In this document: positions 6,986-13,200 of the stretch, in pieces
How the letters are laid out: the number at the start of each line of letters is the position of its first letter
How positions within the stretch are numbered: the first letter of the stretch is position 1
From: Chloroflexota bacterium
Lineage (GTDB): Bacteria; Chloroflexota; Dehalococcoidia; Lucifugimonadales; Lucifugimonadaceae
Assembly: GCA_030831265.1 (NCBI GenBank)
Contig: JAURLM010000116.1
Location: 1 to 13,663, forward strand
Length of the DNA: 13,663 nucleotides
Direction: 5' to 3'
Position numbers and translations under genes: made by a program
Notes under the pieces: generated by a model
The model's database searches: none
What the model was told of the DNA's origin: nothing
Seen by the model: only the letters and a program-made list of their open reading frames with translations

Positions 6986-7171
6986 ATGTATAGTGACGCT
7001 CAGTACGTAATTATTCCTCCAAATAACGAGTTGAGTGGTATTAGCTGCAAAATCAACGGCATCACCTCGTTCGTCCCGCTCGACCCCGCCAACACGGACT
7101 ACCAGAACATCATGGCTCTAGTGGACGAAGGTAAGTTGGTCATTCAGCCCGCAGAGGACCCAACTAAATAA
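6986..7171 (+). CDS. 61-residue unknown protein following the fiber gene
   Basis: A 61-residue acidic protein: an N-terminal beta segment (YVIIPPNNELSGISCKING), FVPLDPANTDYQN, and an amphipathic helix with IMALVDEGKLVIQPAE. The DP.NTDYQ.IMALV.EG pattern is familiar from very small proteins beside phage fiber genes, some of which are fiber-assembly helpers, but I cannot confirm this. No strong ribosome site precedes the ATG, which lies 2 bases after the previous stop, so re-initiation is likely. The base composition shifts inside this gene from AT-rich (first half) back to GC-rich (second half), so the border of the exchanged module lies here. The last base overlaps the next start (TAATG). Confidence 0.65.
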   Translation: MYSDAQYVIIPPNNELSGISCKINGITSFVPLDPANTDYQNIMALVDEGKLVIQPAEDPTK

Positions 7172-7764
7172 TGGCAATGGATGTCGCCTTCCAACCGGGC
7201 GCATTTGAACTTGATGCGTTCCAGATTTACACGGTGGTGGAAGCTTCCGCCGCCGTTAATGGCGCGTCCACTGTCTCCGTAGATGCCGTTCGCGTCCTCG
7301 ACGCAATGGCCGAAAGCAATGCCTTCTCCAACGTGACTTCTGCGGGGCAGATCGTCTACCTCGGATCTTCCGCCATCGCGGGCGCATCTTCCCAGTCCGT
7401 CAGCGGGCACATCATTTACCTCGACAGCGCCGCCATCCTCGGCCAGTCCAGCGTTGCCGCAGATGCCCATGTCGTGTATATTGACAGCGCGTCTATCACT
7501 GGGACTTCCGCTGTTTCTGGTGCTGGGCAAATAGTTTACATCGGCCAGTCGGCCATCGCGGCCATCGCCACGTTGTCTGTCAATGGCCGGAAGCTTTGGG
7601 AAGATGATGTTCCCTTTGCGGAGACATGGACCCTCAGTCCCGCTGCCGCTGAGACATGGACTACGTCCGCCCCTGCCTCCGGGACTTGGTCTACCACCTC
7701 CCCGGCTTCTGATATTTGGACCACCACCTCGCCTGCAAGCGAGATCTGGCAACAGGTGAACTAA
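7171..7764 (+). CDS. Repeat-containing virion protein (20-residue and Trp 10-residue repeats)
   Basis: This 197-residue, GC-rich gene encodes a short N-terminal motif (FQPGAFELDAFQIY) of a kind common in phage structural proteins. Residues 23-142 are six tandem 20-residue units with the pattern Tyr-Ile/Leu, a small-residue SAxI strand, Gly and Ser, then a GQIV-type end. Residues 143-197 hold six Trp exactly 10 apart (143, 153, 163, 173, 183, 193), in units like TTSPASEIW. The first region suits a repetitive beta solenoid or stacked strands; the second could be an extended linker or a protein-binding zipper. There are no Cys and no membrane segment. The place between fibers and the collar protein points to a tail appendage. 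Function not recognised. Confidence 0.75.
   Translation: MAMDVAFQPGAFELDAFQIYTVVEASAAVNGASTVSVDAVRVLDAMAESNAFSNVTSAGQIVYLGSSAIAGASSQSVSGHIIYLDSAAILGQSSVAADAHVVYIDSASITGTSAVSGAGQIVYIGQSAIAAIATLSVNGRKLWEDDVPFAETWTLSPAAAETWTTSAPASGTWSTTSPASDIWTTTSPASEIWQQVN
7237..7596 (+). repeat. Six tandem 60-base units (20-residue protein repeat)
   Basis: Residues 23-142 of the 7171-7764 product divide into six equal 20-residue units without gaps. Units three to five (starting YLGSSAIAG, YLDSAAILG, YIDSASITG) are the clearest; the first two are more diverged. DNA identity between units is partial, so the copies are old or selected at protein level. Confidence 0.8.
7597..7764 (+). repeat. Tandem 30-base units giving Trp every 10 residues
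   Basis: TGG codons occur at exact 30-base steps from 7597 on, six in all. Consecutive units share SPAS or APAS followed by a two-residue step and Trp. The later units (from about 7650) are the most alike in DNA, suggesting recent unit duplication. Confidence 0.8.
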
Positions 7765-7765
7765 G

Positions 7766-8515
7766 ATGCCCGATTCATATACCCCGAATTTCAACCTGAC
7801 CAAGCCGGAAGTGGGTGCCTCGACAGACACTTGGGGCACGAAGCTCAACGCCGATTTGGACATCATCGACAGTTTGGTTGCCCCAAAGGCCTCCCCCGCC
7901 TTCACCGGCACGCCTACTGCCCCAACTGCTGCGGGCGGTACTAACACCACGCAGATTGCCACTACGGCTTTCGTAGCGGCGGCAATCGGTGCCATCGTCA
8001 CAATCCCGTCCGGTGTCATCACCATGTGGTCGGGTTCGGAAGCGTCTATCCCGTCGGGGTGGCTGCTTTGCAACGGCACTAGCGGTACGCCAGACCTCCG
8101 CAATCGGTTCATCGTCGGTGCGGGTACAGGTTCGTCCTACGCTGTAGGGAATACGGGCGGTGCGAACACAGTCACCCTGTCCACCAGCGAGATCCCGTCC
8201 CACACCCACTCGTTCTCCGGCACGACCGGGGCAATGAACTCAAACGCTTCTCACTCGCACTCGGTCAATGATCCGGGCCATTCGCATAGTTACACTAGAG
8301 TGAATAATTCGTTTAGTGCCGGATTTGGTGAAGCGGGCGCTTATACTGACACAACTAGCGCAACCACTGGCGGATCTGGCACTGGTATCAGCATCAATGC
8401 CACTAACACTGACCATACGCACAACTTCTCCGGTACGACTGGCGCGGCTGGTTCTACCGGCGCGCACGAAAACCGTCCTCCATACTACGCGCTCTGCTAC
8501 ATTATGAAGGCGTGA
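7766..8515 (+). CDS. Phage tail collar domain protein
   Basis: The 249-residue protein starts with a motif shared by many phage tail proteins (NFNLTKPEVGASTDTWGTKLNAD), followed by SPAFTGTPTAPT and TTQIATTAFV. The tail collar domain begins near residue 83 (SGVITMWSGSEASIPSGWLLC, then GTPDLRNRFIVGAG), and the protein ends NRPPYYALCYIMKA, the usual end of this family. Between lie four His-x-His pairs (HTH, HSH, HSH, HTH), spaced by Gly/Ser/Thr stretches. By analogy with T4 gp12 and gp37, whose trimers bind metal through such His pairs, these may hold metal ions along the fiber axis. Two copies of an FSGTTGA segment flank the middle, whose DNA (about 8281-8340) is AT-richer. It probably forms a short fiber or fiber base. 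Confidence 0.87.
   Translation: MPDSYTPNFNLTKPEVGASTDTWGTKLNADLDIIDSLVAPKASPAFTGTPTAPTAAGGTNTTQIATTAFVAAAIGAIVTIPSGVITMWSGSEASIPSGWLLCNGTSGTPDLRNRFIVGAGTGSSYAVGNTGGANTVTLSTSEIPSHTHSFSGTTGAMNSNASHSHSVNDPGHSHSYTRVNNSFSAGFGEAGAYTDTTSATTGGSGTGISINATNTDHTHNFSGTTGAAGSTGAHENRPPYYALCYIMKA
8506..8510 (+). promoter_or_regulatory. Ribosome binding site that decides the endolysin start
   Basis: GAAGG lies 4 bases before the ATG at 8515 but only 1 base before the GTG at 8512. The ATG is therefore the more likely start, overlapping the collar stop (TGATG). Confidence 0.5.
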
Positions 8516-9015
8516 TGTTCACCGAACCGAAATGGCTCACTACCGCCCGCCGATTAATCGGGACCAATGAGCAGGCAGGCAAGTCCAGCAATCCAGTCAT
8601 TCTCGGCTGGGCTGCTGCAATGTCTCCGTGGGTCAAGGATTTCTACACCGACGATGATATCCCGTGGTGTGGGCTGTACGTAGGATACTGCTTGCAAACA
8701 AACGGGATTAGCCCACCAAAGGATCTTCTTGCCGCGCGTGCCTATGCTAAATGGGGCGAAGATTGCCCCACCGCCGTCCCCGGCACGGTGCTAGTTTTTT
8801 CCCGCAACGGCGGCGGGCATGTTGGGTTTTATGTTGCTGAAGACGAGCATCATTTCCATGTGCTAGGCGGCAACCAAGATAACACGGTGAACGTGACGCG
8901 GATTGCCAAGTCACGGTGCATCGCAAAACGCTGGCCCGAAGGGCAGGCTAAACCATGGTTCGGGAAACCAGTCTGGCGTTCCGCGTCTGGCCCGGTTTCT
9001 ACAAACGAGGCGTAA
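8515..9015 (+). CDS. Endolysin-like peptidase, TIGR02594/CHAP-NlpC type
   Basis: The 166-residue protein is likely a peptidoglycan hydrolase with a papain-like fold. Numbered from the ATG at 8515, the nucleophile is Cys52 in IPWCGLYVGYCL, the base is His102 in NGGGHVGFYV, and Asn120 in LGGNQDNTV supplies the third polar residue. The order WCG, GHVGFY, LGGNQ is the pattern of the TIGR02594 family of phage and bacterial amidase/endopeptidases. The N-terminal WLTTARRLIGTNEQAG segment also fits. There is no signal peptide or membrane segment, so release would need a holin (none seen nearby) or carriage in the virion. It lies between the collar and nozzle genes. A GTG at 8512 would add one residue. 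Confidence 0.85.
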   Translation: MFTEPKWLTTARRLIGTNEQAGKSSNPVILGWAAAMSPWVKDFYTDDDIPWCGLYVGYCLQTNGISPPKDLLAARAYAKWGEDCPTAVPGTVLVFSRNGGGHVGFYVAEDEHHFHVLGGNQDNTVNVTRIAKSRCIAKRWPEGQAKPWFGKPVWRSASGPVSTNEA

Positions 9016-10758
9016 ATGGCTCTCTTTCCAGTCAAACTGCCACCGGGTGTCGTGCGTGGGGCAACGCCTTACGAGAACCCGGATCGTTGGTGGGATGTCA
9101 ATCTAATCCGTTGGCGGCAAGGTGTGCTTGAGCCAGTCGGCGGATGGGCGCGTATTAGCTCATCCCCAATGGAAACCACGGTGCGTGCGCTGCATGTCTG
9201 GAAAGACAATAACAATACTGAACGTCTTTTGGTCGGGCAGGATGATCGACTGAAGGCGCTGGTTGACGGCACGTATTACGATGTCTCTCCACCGAACCTC
9301 GTCCCGCTTTATGACGCAGGTGGTGTCGGTTATGGCGTGAATGATTACAACGAAGAAGATTACGGCAATGCGCGCTCAACGCCATCCCTTCTTTGGCAAG
9401 CTGTCCCCGGAATGTGGTCTTTCACCAACTGGGGTGAGGATGTCCTTTGCTTGGACAACATTGACGGTCGCGTCCTCTACTACGACGTAAGCACACCGAC
9501 AGAAGATGTCCATCAGGTCGGCAAAGGGTTGATTTCTTCTGTCTCACGCACTTCTAATACATCTACGATCACCGTCTCCCACCACCATGATTTTACGGCG
9601 GGGCGCACCATCGTCATCGCTGGGACAACGGCGGACGGTGGTTCGTTCAATGGTACGTTCACTATCGCCTCCACGCCCACGCCGACTACGTTCACCTACG
9701 CACAAGGTGGCGCAGGTAACGTCGCAACGACGGCAAACACTGGCACAGCAACATTAAGCAATGTCATCGGTAATGCCGTGGCGGTTTTGACCACGCCGGA
9801 GAGGCATGTGATTGCCATCGGCGCGGACAATAACTCGCGTCGTATTGCTTGGTCCTCGCGTGAAGACTATACGGATTGGAACTACGCCAGCACCACGAAC
9901 ACGGCGGGTTACATCGACGTGGAAGCCACGTCACCGCTGCGGACCATCGTGCCCGTGCGCGAAGGTTCATTGGTGTTCTCCGACACGGAAGTCTTCCTCG
10001 TCCGCTATGCGGGTCTGCCGTTCATCTATGTCGTGGAGCGTCTGGGTGAGACAAAGCTTATCTCCCCGATGGCAACAGCGGTTTTTGAAGGCAAATGCGT
10101 TTGGTTCTCCGAAACAGGCTTCCGTCTTTATGAAGGTGGTACAATCGTCAACGTGCCTTGCTCCGTCATGGACTGGATCGTAAACGACACCAACTTCAAC
10201 GCCGCTCGTCTTAGGAACTTTGGTTGCTGGAACGGTGCTTTCTCAGAAGTGTGGTTCTTCCATCCTTCAGAGAACAGCGAAGAGTGCGACCGTTACGTGA
10301 TCTGGAACTACGCTGAGAACTGGTGGTCTTTTGGCTGTCTGGAACGGACGGCGATGGCCCCTGCTTCGGAACGCGCCCGTCCGCTCATGGCTGGGTCGGA
10401 CAACCATATATATGACCATGAGTTTGGCTGGTTGGCTGCGGGTCTGACGCGCGTTGGGACGGTTTGGGCGGAAACCGCACAACTGGGCCTCGGCCCGCCG
10501 TCCGACCGGGGCATTGAGATCACGCAGCTTATGCCAGCCAACGCTGAAGGTACGGCATCAATGCGCTTCCGGTTCTATGGCCGACAGGCACCGGAAGGCG
10601 CGGAGCGGACATACGGTCCGTACACTGTACGGACAAATGGCTATGTAGATACGCGCATTTCCAGCCGTGATGTGCGGATGCGGATTGAAGCAAACCAAGA
10701 CATCTTTTGGTCTTTGGGCACCATTCGTATGGACATTGCAGAGGGGCCGCGACGGTGA
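9016..10758 (+). CDS. Tail nozzle-like protein (P22 gp10/SU10 nozzle type) with Ig-like insertion
   Basis: The 580-residue protein probably forms the tube below the adaptor. It starts FPVKLPPGVVRGATPYENPDRW and has repeated beta-propeller-like blades with Trp/Tyr (ALHVWKDN, MWSFTNWGEDVLCLDN, RRIAWSSREDYTDW, VWFSETGFRLYEG, YVIWNYAENWWSFG). The NPDRWWDVN...LEPVGGW opening and the order of these blades are familiar from podovirus nozzle/stabilisation proteins. Residues about 172-247 look like an inserted beta-sandwich: SNTSTITVSHHHDFTAG, IVIAGTT, GSFNGTFTIAS, TTFTYAQGG, a module found in many phage tail proteins. GAGG lies 5 bases before the ATG. The gene overlaps the next start (GTGA). A tail hub role cannot be excluded, but the adaptor and the lack of tail-tube genes favour nozzle. 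Confidence 0.75.
   Translation: MALFPVKLPPGVVRGATPYENPDRWWDVNLIRWRQGVLEPVGGWARISSSPMETTVRALHVWKDNNNTERLLVGQDDRLKALVDGTYYDVSPPNLVPLYDAGGVGYGVNDYNEEDYGNARSTPSLLWQAVPGMWSFTNWGEDVLCLDNIDGRVLYYDVSTPTEDVHQVGKGLISSVSRTSNTSTITVSHHHDFTAGRTIVIAGTTADGGSFNGTFTIASTPTPTTFTYAQGGAGNVATTANTGTATLSNVIGNAVAVLTTPERHVIAIGADNNSRRIAWSSREDYTDWNYASTTNTAGYIDVEATSPLRTIVPVREGSLVFSDTEVFLVRYAGLPFIYVVERLGETKLISPMATAVFEGKCVWFSETGFRLYEGGTIVNVPCSVMDWIVNDTNFNAARLRNFGCWNGAFSEVWFFHPSENSEECDRYVIWNYAENWWSFGCLERTAMAPASERARPLMAGSDNHIYDHEFGWLAAGLTRVGTVWAETAQLGLGPPSDRGIEITQLMPANAEGTASMRFRFYGRQAPEGAERTYGPYTVRTNGYVDTRISSRDVRMRIEANQDIFWSLGTIRMDIAEGPRR
10741..10746 (+). promoter_or_regulatory. Ribosome binding site supporting a GTG start
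   Basis: GAGGGG ends 8 bases before the GTG at 10755. No suitable site precedes the ATG at 10707, which lies 51 bases inside the nozzle gene. Confidence 0.55.
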
Positions 10759-10976
10759 TAATCTATCTTCCACCGGCCCCTCCAGCCTACAATTCGGGGG
10801 CTTTTAACCAGATTATTGACGCGCTCCGCCGTGCGTTCCAGCCGATAGTAAGCCAAGATGAGGCCAGTCCTCGCCTGCTGCTGAAAGCGCCAAACGGGAC
10901 GGTGTATGAGGTAACGGTCGATAACGCTGGTGTCCTCACAACGGTTATCAATGACGGTAAAGACAGAAACCTCTAA
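10755..10976 (+). CDS. Small unknown protein, GTG start
   Basis: The 73-residue protein begins (M)IIYLPPAPPAYNSGAFNQII, continues with a helix (DALRRAFQPIV), and ends with a beta hairpin (LLLKAPNGTVYEVTVDNAGVLTTV). A longer frame from the ATG at 10707 exists, but it would sit inside the nozzle gene and lacks a ribosome site. The GTG at 10755 overlaps the nozzle stop (GTGA) and has GAGGGG upstream. The PPAPPAY...FN..I.ALR opening is familiar from small proteins next to nozzle or internal-protein genes in other podoviruses, but no function is known to me. It has no membrane segment. Confidence 0.68.
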   Translation: MIIYLPPAPPAYNSGAFNQIIDALRRAFQPIVSQDEASPRLLLKAPNGTVYEVTVDNAGVLTTVINDGKDRNL

Positions 10977-11331
10977 GGCAGACCTCTACAAAAAGATGGA
11001 GAAGGCTCTCCGTCTCATGGGTTCGACCCACACTTTGGAAGACGTGGTCGATGCGCTGAAGAAGGGGGAGATGCAACTGTTCTACAACGACAGGGCAGTT
11101 GTCATTACTGAGATCGCGGTCAGCCCGCGTAGAAAGTTTGCAAACGTGTTTATGTCCGCCGGGGAACTGGACGGCGTAATCGCACTGAAGGGCCAGCTTG
11201 TGAAGTGGGCCAAAGATAATGGGATTGAATTTGCTCGGGCTGCGGTCAGACCGGGTTATGAGAAGTACCTAAAGGACGCTGGTTGGAAGACTAAGATGGT
11301 CCTGATGGACTTCGATCTAAAAGGAAACTGA
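10951..11331 (+). CDS. GNAT-like (acetyltransferase-fold) virion-region protein
   Basis: The 126-residue protein starts MTVKTETSKADLYKKMEKAL, with HTLEDVVDALKKGEMQLFYND next, then strands (RAVVITEIAVSPRRKFANVFM), a helix (ALKGQLVKWAKDNGIEF) and a closing AVRPGYEKYLKDAGWKTKMVLM segment. The order of strands and helices, and especially GYEKYLKDAGWK followed by a strand, resembles the second half of GNAT acetyltransferases. I do not see the usual acetyl-CoA pyrophosphate loop (Q/RxxGxG/A); MSAGELDGV stands in its place, so enzyme activity is doubtful. Similar proteins near internal-virion genes of podoviruses are often annotated as acetyltransferase. The start overlaps the previous gene by 26 bases and lacks a clear ribosome site; an ATG at 10930 would add seven residues. 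Confidence 0.7.
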   Translation: MTVKTETSKADLYKKMEKALRLMGSTHTLEDVVDALKKGEMQLFYNDRAVVITEIAVSPRRKFANVFMSAGELDGVIALKGQLVKWAKDNGIEFARAAVRPGYEKYLKDAGWKTKMVLMDFDLKGN

Positions 11332-11332
11332 C

Positions 11333-12451
11333 ATGGGCGCTAAAGCTCCTGCGGCACAAACCGTGACACAGAAAACCGAGCTACCGGCTTGGTTGGAAGA
11401 CGTTACGAAGCAAAACCTTCGTCTTGCGGACGAAATTGCGAGCCGTCCTTATCAGGGATACGGGGGCAACCTTGTCGCGGGCTTTGCACCAGAGCAAGAA
11501 CAAGCTTTTGGTATGACCCAGCGCCAAGCTGGCAGCACGATGCCGCTCTATCAGACTGCGGCGGGGACTGTGTCCGGGTTGACGGGTTATCAGGCTCCTT
11601 CGTTCTTGCAAGGCGATGTCTCCGCTTACATGAACCCATTTATCGGGGAAGTTGAGAACCGTGCTATTGCGCGAGGCCAAGAGGCGTTGCTCCAGAACTT
11701 GAACCAAGTATCGGCGCAGGCTGCGCGTGCGGGTGCGTTCGGTGGTTCGCGTCAGGCCATCCAAGAAGGTGTGGCGCAGGCAGAAGCGGCAAAGAATGTC
11801 GCGGACCTGTCCGCCCAACTGCGCATGCAAGGCTACACTCAGGCCGCAGGTCGCCTTGAAAACGATCTTGCCCGGCAGATGGCTGGCACCGAAGTGCAGA
11901 TGCGTGCGGCTGGAATGTTGCCGGGTATCGCGCAGGCGCAGCAAGGTGCGGCGCTCACGGACGCGGCGACCATCGAAGCCATCGGCGCGCAGCGCCAAGC
12001 TCTGCAACAGGCGCAGTTGCAAGACCAGTATCAGCGTTTCATGGAAGAGCGTAACTATCCCATTGAAATGCTCAACCTGCGTCTGGGTGCAACATCGGCC
12101 ACTCCCTACGGCACAACGCAGACTAAAACACAGACTGGTGGGCCGTCAGGATCGAACTGGTTGTCCGGTGCTGGCACTGCACTGACTGCTGCGACAACAG
12201 CAATGAAATTGTTGCCAATGCTATTCTCTGATGAACGCGAAAAGACGGACATTGAAAAGGTCGGTAAGGACAAAGAAACCGGCTTGACTATGTACGCATA
12301 CCGCTACAAGGGCGACCCGAAATCTTATCCTAAAGTTGTCGGCCCGATGGCGCAGGAAGTCGAAAAGAAATATCCTGAGATGGTCGAAGAGCGTGGTGGC
12401 CGTAAAGCCGTCAATCTGGGCTTCGGTCCGATGCGGAAGGGCATGGCCTGA
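11333..12451 (+). CDS. Probable internal/ejection virion protein with C-terminal S74 chaperone domain
   Basis: The 372-residue protein begins with a Pro/Ala segment and LPAWLEDVTKQNLRLADEIA, then a GYGGNLVAGFAPEQEQAF motif. Residues about 100-250 are long Ala/Gln/Arg-rich helices (SAQAARAGAFGGSRQAIQEG is typical of podovirus internal proteins). A Gly/Ser/Thr linker and a hydrophobic stretch (TAATTAMKLLPMLF) lead into SDEREKTDIEKVG, starting at Ser299 with Lys304 at the spacing of the S74 Ser-Lys pair. TMYAYRYKGD and VGPMAQEVEKKYPEMV follow, ending near GFGPMRKGMA. That is a short S74 intramolecular chaperone. This is unusual on a helical, non-fiber protein. AAGGAA lies 6 bases before the ATG. 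The next gene starts on its last base. An ejection role is inferred from neighbours. Confidence 0.78.
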   Translation: MGAKAPAAQTVTQKTELPAWLEDVTKQNLRLADEIASRPYQGYGGNLVAGFAPEQEQAFGMTQRQAGSTMPLYQTAAGTVSGLTGYQAPSFLQGDVSAYMNPFIGEVENRAIARGQEALLQNLNQVSAQAARAGAFGGSRQAIQEGVAQAEAAKNVADLSAQLRMQGYTQAAGRLENDLARQMAGTEVQMRAAGMLPGIAQAQQGAALTDAATIEAIGAQRQALQQAQLQDQYQRFMEERNYPIEMLNLRLGATSATPYGTTQTKTQTGGPSGSNWLSGAGTALTAATTAMKLLPMLFSDEREKTDIEKVGKDKETGLTMYAYRYKGDPKSYPKVVGPMAQEVEKKYPEMVEERGGRKAVNLGFGPMRKGMA

Positions 12452-13200
12452 TGCAACTCTACTCGGAACTAGAGCAGCGCCTTGGACTTCCCGCTCAGTT
12501 TCTTTCGAGGACAGAACAACTCGAAAGTAGCGGCAATCCCCTCGCTTATCATAAAGTGAGCAAGGCTGCTGGTCCGTTCCAGTTTATTCCTTCGACCGCG
12601 AAACAATACGGACTGACTGACCCTTTCAATCGTGAGGCATCCGCTGATGCAGCGGCGCGCTTCGCTAGAGACAACGCAGCCGTGCTGCGTAACCGTCTTG
12701 GCCGTGAGCCTTCCGCCGCAGAATTATATCTGGCGCACCAGCAAGGTGCGGGTGGTGCTGCGGCATTGCTTGCTAATCCAGATGCCCCCGCTGCTTCTAT
12801 CGTGGGGGAAAAGGCCGTTACATTGAACCGTGGCCGTCCTGACATGACGGCTGGTGAGTTTGCTTCAATGTGGCTGAGTAAATTCGAAGGCAAGGGTGCA
12901 GATCCGCGCACGACGGTCACGCCACTCGATCCTTCTGCTTTGACAGCCGGTCAAACTACTCCGACCGTCGCAAATGCAGCTACAACCGTCACTCCGATGC
13001 AGTCGGCCATGAAGAAAGAAGGCGGTTTGCTCGGTGGGTTGGACGAAGCTTATTCGGCGTTGGGCACATTGATGCAAGACCAACAAATGCAACAGCGAAT
13101 TGAAGCAGAGCGTATGCGCCAATTCCGCGAGATGGATATGGGACCGGGTATCAGCCGTGGCCGCTTCGTCCCGCTAACGGGCTTTAGAGGATTGATCTAA
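12451..13200 (+). CDS. Lytic transglycosylase, internal virion protein
   Basis: The 249-residue protein has an N-terminal SLT/goose-lysozyme-like domain: Glu25 in EQLESSGNP is the likely catalytic acid, followed by KAAGPFQFIPSTAKQYGL (the Gly-x-x-Gln motif with Gln44) and ELYLAHQQGAGGAAALL (93-). These three motifs in order define soluble lytic transglycosylases, which cut peptidoglycan glycan strands with formation of an anhydro sugar. Residues about 110-170 are a linker rich in Thr/Pro/Ala, and the C-terminus is a helix with QDQQMQQRIEAERMRQFREM. The position after a probable ejection protein and the lack of a signal peptide suggest that it is packaged and injected to open the wall for DNA entry. 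It starts at the last base of the previous gene (TGATG). Confidence 0.86.
   Translation: MQLYSELEQRLGLPAQFLSRTEQLESSGNPLAYHKVSKAAGPFQFIPSTAKQYGLTDPFNREASADAAARFARDNAAVLRNRLGREPSAAELYLAHQQGAGGAAALLANPDAPAASIVGEKAVTLNRGRPDMTAGEFASMWLSKFEGKGADPRTTVTPLDPSALTAGQTTPTVANAATTVTPMQSAMKKEGGLLGGLDEAYSALGTLMQDQQMQQRIEAERMRQFREMDMGPGISRGRFVPLTGFRGLI

Noticed and set aside
7237..7764. Possible CRISPR-like or noncoding tandem array
   Set aside because: The 60-base and 30-base periods are multiples of three, stay in one open frame and vary at synonymous positions, so they are protein repeats.
7144..8112. 322-residue open frame on the minus strand opposite the repeat and collar genes
   Set aside because: It mirrors the GC-rich repeats of the + strand gene, has a Gly/Arg-rich low-complexity middle and no domain. 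The + strand genes are recognisable.
7775..8209. 144-residue minus-strand frame within the collar gene
   Set aside because: Shadow of a clear tail collar gene; Arg/Gly-rich translation with no motif.
2833..8515. Possible diversity-generating retroelement acting on a fiber gene
   Set aside because: No reverse transcriptase gene, template repeat or variable repeat pair is visible in the window. The shared 20-base stretch between the fibers shows no adenine-specific differences.
10707..10754. Upstream extension of the small gene at 10755-10976 to an ATG inside the nozzle gene
   Set aside because: It would overlap the nozzle gene by about 50 bases, lacks a ribosome site and adds residues unlike the rest; the GTG at 10755 has GAGGGG and the usual GTGA coupling.
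11381..12022. 213-residue minus-strand frame opposite the ejection protein gene
   Set aside because: Leu/Arg-rich translation typical of the reverse of Ala/Gln-rich coding DNA; no domain and no supporting context.
11727..12185. 152-residue + strand frame within the ejection protein gene
   Set aside because: Very Arg/Cys/Ser-rich out-of-frame translation, inside a well supported gene.
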